40,626 bases of DNA from an uncultured Collinsella sp. (GCA_900549085.1 URMO01000011.1:1-40626), one strand, 5' to 3'. Positions 15,375-25,080 are shown, numbered from the stretch's first letter. Numbers and translations are program-made. The notes: generated from the letters alone by a model not told the origin.

Positions 15375-15911
15375 CTACTTGCGGACGACCTTAACGATGG
15401 CGTCACCAGCAGCGACGGCAGACTCGGCCTCGACGGTAAGCTCGACGTCGGCGAACTCGGCGGTGTTGGACACAGCCACGACGACGCAGTCCTTGTAGCC
15501 GGCAGCAGCGATCTTGGCGCGGTCGATCTTGAGCAAGGGCTGGCCGGCCTTCACGACGTCGTCGGCCTTGACGAAGCCCTCGAAGCCGTCACCGTTCATG
15601 TTGACGGTATCGACACCAACGTGCACCAGGACCTCGATGCCGCTATCGGACTGCAGGCCCACGGCGTGACCCATGGTGACGGTCACCTTGCCGTCGCAGG
15701 GAGCGTAGACCAGGTCGTCCTCGGGCCACACGGCGCAGCCCTTGCCCAGGACCTCGCCGCCAAAGACGGGATCGGGCACGTCGGCCATCTTGATGACCTT
15801 GCCCTTGACGGGCGAGCACAGCACGTCGGCGCCGGCAGAAGCAGAGATGGAGGCGGGAGCTGCAGCAGCGGCAGGCTCAGCCTTCTTCTTAAACATGTCA
15901 AACAGACCCAT
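15375..15911 (-). CDS. PTS glucose-family EIIA component (Crr-like)
   Basis: Phosphocarrier of the sugar phosphotransferase system: takes phosphate from HPr and passes it to an EIIB domain. The active-site motif is EVLVHVGVDTVNMNG, with the phosphorylated His in HVG. The other conserved His segment is VTMGHAVGL, and PVFGGEVLGKG is typical of the domain. A 20-residue Ala/Lys-rich N-terminal segment (MGLFDMFKKKAEPAAAAAPA) precedes it. The start is ATG 15,911 with AGAGGAG before it, giving 178 residues. It stands alone between a clear promoter and a terminator, next to a 6-phospho-beta-glucosidase whose substrate would be made by a PTS permease; no EIIBC gene is in the window. Confidence 0.9.
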   Translation of the reverse strand: MGLFDMFKKKAEPAAAAAPASISASAGADVLCSPVKGKVIKMADVPDPVFGGEVLGKGCAVWPEDDLVYAPCDGKVTVTMGHAVGLQSDSGIEVLVHVGVDTVNMNGDGFEGFVKADDVVKAGQPLLKIDRAKIAAAGYKDCVVVAVSNTAEFADVELTVEAESAVAAGDAIVKVVRK

Positions 15912-15960
15912 ACGTTTTCTCCTCTTGATTAAGCGCAACGTTATGCGCATGCCTATGGTG

Positions 15961-15989
15961 ATTATAGTGCCAAATGATCAAATTGCTAA
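15961..15989 (-). promoter_or_regulatory. Promoter of the EIIA gene
   Basis: On the minus strand TTAGCA (15,989-15,984), a 17-base spacer and the consensus TATAAT (15,966-15,961), about 50 bases upstream of the start codon. Confidence 0.65.
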
Positions 15990-16062
15990 GGTGAGGGCTC
16001 GAATCGCAAGCCCTTCCAAGCCCTTCCCAAAACCATTTCCCCAGTGGCACTCATATTGTCGA

Positions 16063-16160
16063 TTAATCCTCGATAAGCCCCAGGTGAGCAAAAGCGTTCC
16101 AGATGCCGTCGTCGTTGACGTCGGTGGTCACGCAATCGGCTGCCGGTCCGACATTCGGCA
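16063..16160 (-). pseudogene. C-terminal remnant of a Cof-type HAD hydrolase
   Basis: On the minus strand, about 30 codons read ADCVTTDVNDDGIWNAFAHLGLIED-stop (too long to be chance; shown here only as its core VTTDVNDDGI and AFAHLGLI). This is the usual C terminus of Cof/YidA HAD phosphatases. No start codon or catalytic motifs precede it: the frame runs into the end of the beta-glucosidase gene. It appears to be the tail of a gene lost by deletion. Confidence 0.6.
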
Positions 16161-16165
16161 GAATA

Positions 16166-16191
16166 CCGGAACTCAATCGCCGGAACTCAAT
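16166..16191. repeat. Tandem 12-bp duplication at the 3' end of the beta-glucosidase gene
   Basis: CCGGAACTCAAT occurs at 16,166-16,177 and again at 16,180-16,191, the second touching the stop codon of the GH1 gene. It lies at the broken edge of the HAD remnant and may mark the deletion. Confidence 0.55.
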
Positions 16192-17639
16192 TACACCAGG
16201 CCCTCGGCGCCGTTGGACTTGATGATCTTCTGATATGCGAAGAAGCTGTCCTTGCGGCGACGCTTGTAGGTGCCGGTGCCGTCGTCGTACTTATCGACAT
16301 GGATAAAGCCGTAGCGCTTGCGCATCTCGCCGGTGCCAGCGGAAACCAGGTCGATGGGACCCCACCAGGTGTAGGCAATCAGGTCAACGCCGTCGGCAAT
16401 GGCCTCGCCCATGGCCTTGATGTGGCTGCGCAAGTAGGCGATGCGATACGGGTCATGGATGGAGCCGTCCTCCTCGACCTCGTCGTAAGCGCCCATGCCG
16501 TTCTCGACCACCATCAGCGGAATCTCGTAGCGAGCATAGATCTCGTTAAGGGCGATGCGCAGGCCCAGCGGATCGATCTGCCAACCCCAGTCGGTGGACT
16601 CCAGATAGGGATTCTTGCCGCCGAAGGTCATGTTGCCCTCGGTCATCTCGTGATCCTTGTGGGTGCCCACGGTGCCGGACATGTAGTAGCTAAAGGAGTA
16701 GAAGTCGACCTTGCCGTCGGCGATATCCTGCAGGTCGCCGTCCTCTATCACAAGCTCAACATCGTTCTCGGCCCAGAAGCGCTTGGCATAGAACGGGTAC
16801 TTTCCGCGCACCTGCACGTCGGAGCAGTACCAGTTCATGGCGTTCATCTCCTGCTGCGTAGCAAACACGTCGGCCGGATCGCACGTGGCGGCATAGGAGA
16901 GGATGAAGCAATCCATGTTGCCCATCTTGAACTGCGGGTAATGCTCGTGGGCATAGCGCACGACGCGGCCGCTGGCGACAAACTGGTGATGCAGCGCCTG
17001 CATACGGGCCTGCGGCGTGGTGTGAACCGCCGAAGCCGGGCCCTCGAAGCCCTGAATCATGCTGGTCTCGAAGAGGTTGCCCATGTCCTGAGTACCGCAG
17101 TTGATCTCGTTGAAGGTGAGCCAGAACTTGACCTTGTCCTGGTAACGGTCGAAGACGGTCTGGCAATACTTCTCAAAGAAGCCGATGAGCTCGCGGCTCG
17201 CCCAGCCGTTGTACTTCTCGACCAGGTGATAGGGCATCTCGTAGTGCGAGAGGGTCACGAGCGGCTCGATATTGTGAGCGCGCAGGCACTCGAAGACGCG
17301 ATCGTAGAAGGCGAGGCCGGCCTCGTTGGGCTCAGCATCGTCGCCGTTGGGGAAGATGCGGCTCCAAGAGATGGACATGCGGAACATGTTGAAACCCATC
17401 TCGGCGAACAGCGCGATGTCCTCCTCGTAGTGATGGTAGAAATCGATGCCGTCATGGTTGGGGTAGAAACGATCGGGGTCGATGTCGATCGTGATCTGGC
17501 GCGGCTCCTTGTAGCTGCCGCCCAGGAAGTGGTCGTCGACGGAAGGACCGCGGCCGTCCACGTTCCAAGCGCCCTCAAACTGGTTGGCGGCGGTGGCGCC
17601 ACCCCAATAGAAGCCCTCGGGGAACTTGATGTTTGCCAT
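16191..17639 (-). CDS. 6-phospho-beta-glucosidase, glycoside hydrolase family 1
   Basis: Cytoplasmic enzyme that splits phosphorylated beta-glucosides such as cellobiose 6-phosphate or arbutin 6-phosphate after PTS uptake. The family 1 signature runs from FYWGGATAANQFEGAW at the N terminus. The acid/base is E178 in LTFNEIN and the nucleophile is E379 in LMVVENGMG. The phosphate-site loop region AGTGEMRKRYGFI follows YTWWGPIDLVS near residue 450. The length of 482 is typical. Start ATG 17,639 has AAGGAG six bases upstream. It is divergent from an rpiR-family gene that probably controls it. Confidence 0.93.
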   Translation of the reverse strand: MANIKFPEGFYWGGATAANQFEGAWNVDGRGPSVDDHFLGGSYKEPRQITIDIDPDRFYPNHDGIDFYHHYEEDIALFAEMGFNMFRMSISWSRIFPNGDDAEPNEAGLAFYDRVFECLRAHNIEPLVTLSHYEMPYHLVEKYNGWASRELIGFFEKYCQTVFDRYQDKVKFWLTFNEINCGTQDMGNLFETSMIQGFEGPASAVHTTPQARMQALHHQFVASGRVVRYAHEHYPQFKMGNMDCFILSYAATCDPADVFATQQEMNAMNWYCSDVQVRGKYPFYAKRFWAENDVELVIEDGDLQDIADGKVDFYSFSYYMSGTVGTHKDHEMTEGNMTFGGKNPYLESTDWGWQIDPLGLRIALNEIYARYEIPLMVVENGMGAYDEVEEDGSIHDPYRIAYLRSHIKAMGEAIADGVDLIAYTWWGPIDLVSAGTGEMRKRYGFIHVDKYDDGTGTYKRRRKDSFFAYQKIIKSNGAEGLV

Positions 17640-17797
17640 GAGCATCTCCTTTACATCGCGGGTCGATAAGCCGAGTATCGCCCACGCGCGCGGCAGGCAG
17701 GGGCAGGAGTGCCAAACCCGACACTTCTTTTCGCGCCCACGGACCGCCGCCGCCCCGTCCCTGATACTTCCTGATACCGACCGAAACGTGCCAAAAT

Positions 17798-17822
17798 AAA
17801 CCTGTCTTTTTTTGGCAGGTTT
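17798..17822. promoter_or_regulatory. Inverted repeat in the divergent bgl/rpiR promoter region
   Basis: AAACCTG (17,798-17,804) and CAGGTTT (17,816-17,822) flank a T-rich centre, 20 bases before the rpiR-family start codon. It could be an operator or a weak hairpin. Confidence 0.35.
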
Positions 17823-17841
17823 GTTGAGTGTGGGAGTTCGT

Positions 17842-18696
17842 ATGGATATCAAACGCAAGATTTCCGAGGCACAGGGCCTTACCCCTACCGAGCAACAGCT
17901 CGGCATCTCGGCCCTTGCCATGGGCGAAGACGTCCGCGGACTCTCCATCAAGGAATTCGCCGCCCGCACCAATGTTTCGGTCGCGAGCGTCCACCGTTTT
18001 TGCAAAAAGCTCGGCCTCGAGGGCTTTAAGGACCTCAAGGTCGAGCTCATCCGCCTGGCAACCGAATCGGGCAATCGGCGCGACGTGGACATCAACTTTC
18101 CCTTCGACGCCACGTCCACCCCTGCGCAGGTTATGGAGCGCATGGAGGGACTCTACCAGACCACACTGGCCGAAACGCAGGAGCTGCTCGACCCCGCGCA
18201 GCTCGACCACGCCGCCAAGCTCATCGCGAACGCCCGACAGGTCGACATCTACACGGGCTCGCACAACCTCTATCCAGCGGGAATGTTCCGCGATCGCCTG
18301 CTCTCCGCCGGTAAAAGCGCGACGTGCCACAACGGTGGCGAGGCCCAGGTGCGAACGGCGCTCGCCTCGGGTCCCGACCATGCGGCAATCGTCATCTCCT
18401 ACAGCGGCCTTGCCCCCAACCTCAAGGACATCTTGCCGATCCTCAGCAGTCGGCATGTCCCAGTCATCGTCATCGGCACGCCTTATTGCGCTCGCATTCA
18501 CCCCGGCTTTGCCGCCTACCTTACGGTGAGTGACCACGAGAGCATGACGCATCGCATCACGCAGTTCGCAAGCCACATCGCCGTGCAATACGTGCTCGAT
18601 TCGCTCTACAGCAGCTACTTCGCCAAAGATTACGCCCGCTGCTCCGAGTTCCTAGAGCGCTCATTCCCCTACACCCGCCTGCCCGGGCTCAAGTAG
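17842..18696 (+). CDS. RpiR-family transcription regulator (HTH plus SIS)
   Basis: A regulator of sugar use. Residues about 1-75 are the HTH_6 domain (LTPTEQQLG, SIKEFAARTNVSVASVHRFCKKLGLEGFKDLK). Residues about 110-240 are a SIS sugar-phosphate binding domain (VDIYTGSHN, AIVISYSG, PVIVIG). The start ATG 17,842 has GGGAG before it; 284 residues is the usual length. It is divergent from the 6-phospho-beta-glucosidase gene with a 200-base shared control region, so it probably senses a sugar phosphate from that pathway. A REP-like repeat follows the stop. Confidence 0.9.
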   Translation: MDIKRKISEAQGLTPTEQQLGISALAMGEDVRGLSIKEFAARTNVSVASVHRFCKKLGLEGFKDLKVELIRLATESGNRRDVDINFPFDATSTPAQVMERMEGLYQTTLAETQELLDPAQLDHAAKLIANARQVDIYTGSHNLYPAGMFRDRLLSAGKSATCHNGGEAQVRTALASGPDHAAIVISYSGLAPNLKDILPILSSRHVPVIVIGTPYCARIHPGFAAYLTVSDHESMTHRITQFASHIAVQYVLDSLYSSYFAKDYARCSEFLERSFPYTRLPGLK

Positions 18697-18736
18697 TGAC
18701 GAGCGTGGTTCTCGGACGTCTATCTAACGAGAGCAA

Positions 18737-18794
18737 GTAGTCATTGGGGACGTTCTTAAACGACTAGTCAAACAAGAACGTCCCCAATGACTAC
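18737..18794. repeat. REP-like inverted repeat with GTAG feet
   Basis: The arms 18,737-18,757 and 18,774-18,794 are perfect 21-bp reverse complements, each beginning with GTAG and containing TTGGGGACGTTCTT. The 16-base centre contains the palindrome GACTAGTC. The repeat is related to the array at 14,310-14,403. It lies 40 bases after the RpiR-family gene and next to copy B of the 3' element. Confidence 0.7.
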
Positions 18795-18796
18795 AG

Positions 18797-18976
18797 CAAC
18801 AACCACGGCAACGCCAATGTTTAGGCGAAGTCAGCGAAAACGCCCCTAAGCGAGCAAGGTGACGTGAAAGAGGAGGGCATTGACCTTCTGGTCATGCCCG
18901 ACGATTGAACGTCAGATTGCCGCTCTGGCGGGTTTGCAGCGTCGAGCAGTTACGCGGTTCGTAGAACCGCGTAACT
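18797..18976 (-). ncRNA. Copy B of a candidate 3'-UTR structured element (after queA)
   Basis: On the minus strand, touching the queA stop: hairpin AGTTACGCGGTTC/GAACCGCGTAACT (18,948-18,976, loop TAC), CTCGACGCTGC, a core, TTCAATCGTCGG, and hairpin GGGCAT-GACC-AGAA-GGTC-A-ATGCCC (18,875-18,899) with one bulged A, followed by TCCTCTTTCA. The core AAACCCGCCAGAGCG (plus 18,921-18,935) can pair at 12 of 15 positions with a segment beyond the hairpin (plus 18,838-18,852). The layout equals copies A and D. Confidence 0.6.
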
Positions 18977-20192
18977 AACAAATGAGCATGGCATCGCCAA
19001 AGCTGAAGAAGCGATAACGTTCTTCGATAGCGGCGGCGTAGGCATCCATGATCTGGTCGCGGGAGGCAAGCGCGCTCACGAGCATCATGAGCGTGGAACG
19101 CGGCACGTGGAAGTTGGTGATCAGTGCGTCGACCACGTGATAGGTCGAGCCAGGCATGAGGTAGAGCTGCGTTGTCGCGTTCTCGCGCACCACGATGTCA
19201 CCGCGGCCGAGCGTGTCGGCGCCGTCCTCGCGGCCTTCAAAATAGCGCGCCGTCACGGCCGGATCGGACACCGGCGCGTCCGCGTCAAAGGCGCTCTCGA
19301 GCGAGCGCACCGCCGTGGTACCGACAGCGATCACGCGATGCCCCTCGGCCTTCGCCTTATGCACGGCGTCGACCACCTCCCGCGATACGTGGTAGCGCTC
19401 GGTGTGCATGACGTGCTGCGTAGGGTCGTCCTCCTCCACCAAGCGGAAGGTATCGATGCCCACCTCGAGCTCGACGGCGGCAAACTTCGCACCCTTGGCC
19501 TCAATAGCGGCCATGAGCTCGGGAGTAAAGTGCAGGCCCGCCGTGGGAGCGGCAGCCGAGTGCTCCTCCTTCATGGCGTAGACGGTCTGGTACTTCTCGG
19601 GATCGCCCTCGTAATCGGTAATGTAGGGCGGCAGCGGCACGTGACCGGCGGCATGGATGGCCTCGTCGAGCGTGCGCGGGTCGCCGGCGGCATTGCAACC
19701 GGCCGGCTCAAAACGCACCAGTCGGCCGCCGCGGCTATCGGTGACAAAGTCGACAACCTCGGCCGTCAGCACCACGGGAGCCCCCTCGGGCGCATGGGCA
19801 CCACCGGCGCGATACTCAATCTGAGCACCGGGCTTCAGACGCTTGCCCGGCTTGACCAGGCACTCCCAAACATGGCCCAGCGGATCCACGTCCTCGCGGC
19901 GCTTGAGCAGCAGCGTCTCGACCACGCCACCCGAGCCGGCTTTGCGACCGATCAGGCGGGCCGGCATCACGCGCGTCTTGTTGATGACGAGCACATCGCC
20001 CGGCTCGATATAGTCGATGATGTCACGGAAGATGCGGTGCTCGACGGTACCGCCGTGCTCCAGCGGCGTTCCCGCCTGGGAGCCCTTGCGATCCACCACC
20101 AGCAGGCGGCAGGAGTCACGCGGCTCGGCAGGCGCCTGGGCAATCAGTTCCTCAGGAAGGTTATAGTCAAAATCATCGGTACGCATAGACAC
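18975..20192 (-). CDS. queA: S-adenosylmethionine:tRNA ribosyltransferase-isomerase
   Basis: Transfers and isomerises the ribosyl group of SAM to preQ1 in tRNA, giving epoxyqueuosine at wobble position 34. Motifs include DFDYNLPEELIAQ, NKTRVMPARL, the substrate region AAPTAGLHFT, GIDTFRLV, HTERYHVS and NFHVPRSTLMMLVSA. At 405 residues it is longer than many QueA proteins (about 340-360); the extra part lies in the middle of the sequence, around residues 140-180. The start is GTG 20,192, with AAGGAG eight bases upstream; ATG two codons on would be too far from it. queH lies 64 bases upstream on the same strand. Confidence 0.95.
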   Translation of the reverse strand: MSMRTDDFDYNLPEELIAQAPAEPRDSCRLLVVDRKGSQAGTPLEHGGTVEHRIFRDIIDYIEPGDVLVINKTRVMPARLIGRKAGSGGVVETLLLKRREDVDPLGHVWECLVKPGKRLKPGAQIEYRAGGAHAPEGAPVVLTAEVVDFVTDSRGGRLVRFEPAGCNAAGDPRTLDEAIHAAGHVPLPPYITDYEGDPEKYQTVYAMKEEHSAAAPTAGLHFTPELMAAIEAKGAKFAAVELEVGIDTFRLVEEDDPTQHVMHTERYHVSREVVDAVHKAKAEGHRVIAVGTTAVRSLESAFDADAPVSDPAVTARYFEGREDGADTLGRGDIVVRENATTQLYLMPGSTYHVVDALITNFHVPRSTLMMLVSALASRDQIMDAYAAAIEERYRFFSFGDAMLIC

Positions 20193-20256
20193 GTCGGATA
20201 CTCCTTATATAGCTTAAGTCCGTTCTACATCCTAGCAGGCTGACGTCCCAAATGAA

Positions 20257-20832
20257 CTACTTTTTGGACGCTTTGCGCTCGTCGCGGATGCGGGCGCGGT
20301 CCATGGCCGCCTCGACGGCCGAGAATCGGCAGCCGCAGTAGTTCTGCCGATACATGCCCAGCTCGCGCGAACGGCGCGTAGCCTCGGGATAATACGGGCG
20401 AAAATCGCGGATCACCGGAGTGAGCCCACGTGCCGCCGCCAAGCGCTCAAGCACGTCATTGCAGGTGTCGAACAGCTGATACGGCGAGACGGCGAGCGTC
20501 GTACCCACATATTCGAACCCGCGCTCCTGGGCCACGCGGCACGCCTCGGCCAAGCGCAAGGCATAGCACGCGCGACAGCGACGGGCCCGATCGGCACCCA
20601 GCGGTGCCACGCCGGTCTCCCAGCGATCGCGGTCCTCCCCCGCCTCGATGAGCTCGATGTCGCCATCGGCACACCACCGGCGCAGCTCGTCCAAGCGCCG
20701 CTGCCATTCATCGCGCGGTTGAATATTGGGGTTGGTCCAGCAAATCGTGGGCTCAAATCCCTCCTCGCGCAGCAGGCGAACCGGTTCAAGCGAGCACGGC
20801 GCACAGCAAGCGTGCAGCAACAACGGCTTCAT
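20257..20832 (-). CDS. queH: Epoxyqueuosine reductase QueH
   Basis: Reduces epoxyqueuosine to queuosine in tRNA, a non-homologous replacement of QueG. The cysteine pattern of the family (DUF208) is complete: HACCAPCSLEP at the N terminus, RCRACYALRL in the middle and NYCGCRFS near the end, giving ligands for a 4Fe-4S cluster and a neighbouring metal. It also has WTNPNIQPRDEWQRR and TTLAVSPYQ. ATG 20,832 is six bases after GGAGGAG, giving 191 residues. It lies upstream of queA on the same strand, so the last two steps of queuosine synthesis are together. Confidence 0.93.
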   Translation of the reverse strand: MKPLLLHACCAPCSLEPVRLLREEGFEPTICWTNPNIQPRDEWQRRLDELRRWCADGDIELIEAGEDRDRWETGVAPLGADRARRCRACYALRLAEACRVAQERGFEYVGTTLAVSPYQLFDTCNDVLERLAAARGLTPVIRDFRPYYPEATRRSRELGMYRQNYCGCRFSAVEAAMDRARIRDERKASKK

Positions 20833-20851
20833 CAACATCTCCTCCCCCGCA

Positions 20852-20927
20852 ATGATTTTTCTGGGACGGGGATTAAAAAATCATTGCGTACCTAATGATT
20901 TTTTAATCCCCGTCCCAGAAAAATCAT
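20852..20927. repeat. Perfect 34-bp palindrome with 8-base loop
   Basis: The arms 20,852-20,885 and 20,894-20,927 are perfect reverse complements around GCGTACCT. Each arm is itself a partial palindrome (ATGATTTTT at one end and AAAAAATCATT at the other). It fills the gap between queH and the DUF3267 gene, both on the minus strand. It may act as a terminator in either direction or be a mobile MITE-like repeat. Confidence 0.75.
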
Positions 20928-20937
20928 CCCAAGAAGA

Positions 20938-21507
20938 CTACCTTGCGAAAAAGCGCACGCCAAAGGACGTGTCCTCACAGGCGACAATGCGGCGGTCGCG
21001 CAGAATGGTCCGCACGTAATACCAATCGCCCACGCAGCCCGACAAATGCAAGCCGGCCGCCAGGTAGCACAGCAGCGGATAGCCCGAGAACGCAAACCCC
21101 AGGGCAAACGCCACCGTCAAGGCAACCGTCGGCGCTAGGCAAACCGCCATGTACCGCAAACGCGAATACACCACGCCCTCGGCGCAGGCATAGATCATCG
21201 CCGTCTCGCGATTCGCTCCAAAGGTCACCCTCGCGCCCGCAGGCGCCAGCAGCTTAAAAAACACACCGTGCACCAGCTCGTGCACGGCAAACGACGCCGC
21301 CGAAACCGCAGCCAAGCCGACAATCCAGCCCAAGACCGCCGTCCAGCCACCCGCGTCAGCCGCATCCAGATCCGCGGGCCCACCCAGCAGCATAAACACC
21401 GGCACCAGGCACACGGCAAATGCGCCAAGCACGACCATCCCCCACACAAAGCAGGCGTGCAGAAAATCATCGTCTTCAAACGCATGTATGTTGGAAATCT
21501 CATTCAT
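20938..21507 (-). CDS. DUF3267 integral membrane protein, putative zinc metalloprotease
   Basis: A 189-residue protein with about four membrane segments (near residues 18-42, 55-78, 120-142 and 145-160). HELVH at about residue 75 in the second segment is the zinc-protease-like HExxH of DUF3267 proteins. The C-terminal segment YYVRTILRDRRIVACED is typical of the family. A third metal ligand cannot be assigned. ATG 21,507 has no strong ribosome binding site in view. The function is unknown; proteolysis at the membrane is a possibility. Confidence 0.75.
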   Translation of the reverse strand: MNEISNIHAFEDDDFLHACFVWGMVVLGAFAVCLVPVFMLLGGPADLDAADAGGWTAVLGWIVGLAAVSAASFAVHELVHGVFFKLLAPAGARVTFGANRETAMIYACAEGVVYSRLRYMAVCLAPTVALTVAFALGFAFSGYPLLCYLAAGLHLSGCVGDWYYVRTILRDRRIVACEDTSFGVRFFAR

Positions 21508-21639
21508 AGCATCTTAGGATAGCGCCCCTGCCACGTACCCGTCCGCATGTGCGATAATGTCGAACGATATGCACGAATTGACCACCGCGTCGCCAGGCCT
21601 TGCGCCCGGCCGCGCTCTCACCATATGCGAAGGAGTCCC

Positions 21640-22750
21640 ATGGCATCCAAATACTCCATGAACGACCGTCCCAGCTGGCCTCGCCGCGCCATCGTTACCG
21701 CCGGCGAGCCCTACGGCAACAAGGGCCTTCACTTTGGCCACGTCGGTGGCGTCTTTGTCCCAGCCGACTTCTTCGCCCGCTTCCTGCGCGACCGTCTGGG
21801 CCGCGAGAACGTCATCTTCACCTCGGGCACCGACTGCTACGGCTCGCCCATCATGGAGAGCTACCGCAAGCTCAAGGAGAACGAAGGCTACGACAAGTCC
21901 ATCGGCGAGTATGTCGAGTCCAATCACTCCCGCCAGGCCGCGACCCTCAACAACTACAACATCAGCTGCGATATCTACGGCGGCTCGGGCCTTGAGCCGG
22001 CTGCGCAGATTCACAACGAGGTGACCGCCGAGATTATCGAGCGCCTGCACGAGCAGGGCACCATCTCCAAGCGCTCCACGCTGCAGTTCTACGATGCCAA
22101 GGCCGGTACGTTCCTCAACGGCCGCCAGGTGATCGGTCGCTGCCCCATCCAGGGCTGCAAGTCCGAGAAAGCCTACGCCGACGAGTGCGACCTGGGTCAC
22201 CAGTTTGAGCCCGAGGAGCTCATCGCGCCCAAGAGCCAGCTCACCGGCGAGGTGCCCGAGCTGCGCCCGGTCGACAACCTCTACTTCGACCTGCCGGCCT
22301 ACCTCGACTTTATGAAGACTTACACCGCCAAGCTCGCCCAGAACCCGCAGGTTCGCTCCGTGGTCTCCAAGACCATGGAAGAGTGGCTGCTGCCGGCACA
22401 GCTCTACATCCAGAACAAGTTCCGCGAGGCCTTCGACGCCGTCGAGGACCAGCTCCCCGAGCACACCGTGCTGGAGCCCGAGGGCAACAAGAGCAGCTTT
22501 ACCGTCACCTTCCCCAGCTGGAAGGAGCGCGACGACGCCCACGCGGTGCTCGCCAACGGCGGTGTGCGCTTCCGTAGCGGCAAGTCGCTCGTGCCCTTCC
22601 GCATCACCGGCAACATCGACTGGGGCGTTCCGGTGCCCGAGGTCGACGGCGTGAACGACGTCACCTGCTGGTGCTGGCCCGAGAGCCTGTGGGCGCCCAT
22701 CAGCTATACGCGCACCGTGCTCGCACGCGATGCCAAGGCCGCCGGCGTAA
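21640..22750 (+). CDS. metG: Methionyl-tRNA synthetase, truncated at the contig join
   Basis: Class I synthetase charging tRNA-Met. From ATG 21,640 (AAGGAG five bases upstream) the protein has the HIGH-type motif HFGHVGG, FTSGTDCYGSPI, the zinc region RCPIQGCKS...CDLGH, and NLYFDLPAYLDF and GNIDWGVPVPEV. It is colinear with the family to about residue 370 (YTRTVLARDAKAAG). Then the sequence becomes the antisense of an unrelated gene, and the frame runs on for about 40 meaningless codons to a stop near 22,875. The KMSKS loop and the anticodon-binding domain are missing. I infer a chimeric join, not a real truncation. Confidence 0.85.
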
Positions 22751-22775
22751 CTGAGGGTGTCGCCGCCCAGGATGC
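22745..22775. other. Probable chimeric junction between two genomes
   Basis: Left of here the sequence codes MetRS on the plus strand; right of here it codes a Clostridia protein on the minus strand, with both genes broken. About 30 bases (GGTGTCGCCGCCCAGG region) could belong to either side, so a short chance homology may have led the assembly across. Confidence 0.75.
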
Positions 22776-22878
22776 CGCCCTTTTCCTCCCGGCGCAGCTT
22801 CTCCGCCACCGCAGGGATCAGATACTCCGCAATGGAGTCATAGTCGATGTCGTCCACCAGAATACGCAGTTCTAACAT
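22760..22878 (-). CDS. N-terminal fragment of an unknown Oscillospiraceae-type protein, cut by the join
   Basis: ATG 22,878 has AAAGGAG 6 bases upstream and opens with MLELRILVDDIDYDS, then a helix (IAEYLIPAVAEKL) and KGGILGG before the join. I remember this N terminus from small conserved proteins of Clostridia, but no function is known to me. On the minus strand it lies just downstream of the pckA terminator. Confidence 0.6.
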
Positions 22879-22892
22879 AGGCTCTCCTTTTG

Positions 22893-22926
22893 TAAAAACC
22901 GGGCTGGGTTTCACGCCCAGCCCGGT
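22893..22926 (-). terminator. Rho-independent terminator after pckA
   Basis: On the minus strand ACCGGGCTGGG pairs with CCCAGCCCGGT around a 7-base loop and is followed by TTTTTA. It lies about 10 bases after the pckA stop. Confidence 0.88.
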
Positions 22927-22936
22927 TGCTGTTTCG

Positions 22937-24502
<1,566 letters not shown>

Positions 24503-24566
24503 TTGCAAAACCTCCTGTGTAAAATGTCATCGCGCCGGAAATGGCGCGCTGCTTTCTTGTACGTTG

Positions 24567-24600
24567 ATTATACCATACGTTTAGGACAATTAACAGTCCT
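24567..24600 (-). promoter_or_regulatory. pckA promoter with a possible operator
   Basis: On the minus strand TGTTAA (24,595-24,590), 17 bases, then TATAAT (24,572-24,567), about 65 bases before the start codon. AGGAC and GTCCT (24,583-24,587 and 24,596-24,600) form a small inverted repeat over the -35 box, a possible regulator site. Confidence 0.6.
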
Positions 24601-24789
24601 TTTTCGCATTTTTCCTGAAAATCTTTCTTTATCTCTGAAAAATTTTTATCATTTCATTCGGTGAGCGCACAGTGGCAAAAAGTGTTCCGCCGCCGGATCC
24701 CGATCGCATACTTTTCTCTTTACGCAAGGATAACACCGTATTATGATAATGTCAATTTGCGAAAACCACGATTTTCTAAGAGGAGCGCC

Positions 24790-25014
24790 GCACTATGGCA
24801 CACAAGATACCCATATGTGAAATACCTCTCGCCCCTGCTGCTGTCCGGCCTGAACGGCGTGGTGATACTCAACGGCGTTGCCGGCGGTACACGGAGCGCC
24901 GTGTTTTTCTCCGTGCTGCTGCTGGGCGAAACGCTGACACCCGCCCGCTGGCTGGGTGCGGCGATGGTGCTGGGCGGCGCCATGCTGGCGGAATTCATAC
25001 ATCCGCGAAAGTAA
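24790..25014 (+). pseudogene. C-terminal fragment of an EamA/DMT-type permease
   Basis: The plus-strand frame ending at TAA 25,014 reads KYLSPLLLSGLNG, then AVFFSVLLLGETLTPARWLGAAMVLGGAMLAE, the usual last two membrane helices of DMT-superfamily transporters. The eight helices expected before it are missing. GAGGAG and ATG at about 24,795 are in another frame, as if a start had been left behind after a deletion and frameshift. No other gene is visible in 24,503-24,790 beyond the pckA promoter. Confidence 0.5.
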
Positions 25015-25048
25015 CGGAAACGATCTCCCCGCCTCCCCCGCGCAAAGT

Positions 25049-25079
25049 GCAAAACCTCCGGCTGAGCCGGAGGTTTTGC
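25049..25079. terminator. Bidirectional terminator hairpin next to engB
   Basis: GCAAAACCTCCGGC and GCCGGAGGTTTTGC form a perfect 14-bp stem with a 3-base loop, right after the engB stop on the minus strand. The A and T runs inside the arms allow use in both directions. Confidence 0.75.
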
Positions 25080-25080
25080 T

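Noticed and set aside
22745..22878. Natural horizontal transfer or a mobile-element insertion into metG
   Set aside because: Both flanks are long runs of core genes from different phyla, the two genes at the join are both broken, and there is no integrase, transposase, att site or terminal repeat.
21514..22914. A 466-codon minus-strand frame across the junction
   Set aside because: Only its first 39 or so codons after ATG 22,878 are a real protein start; the rest is the antisense of metG created by the join.
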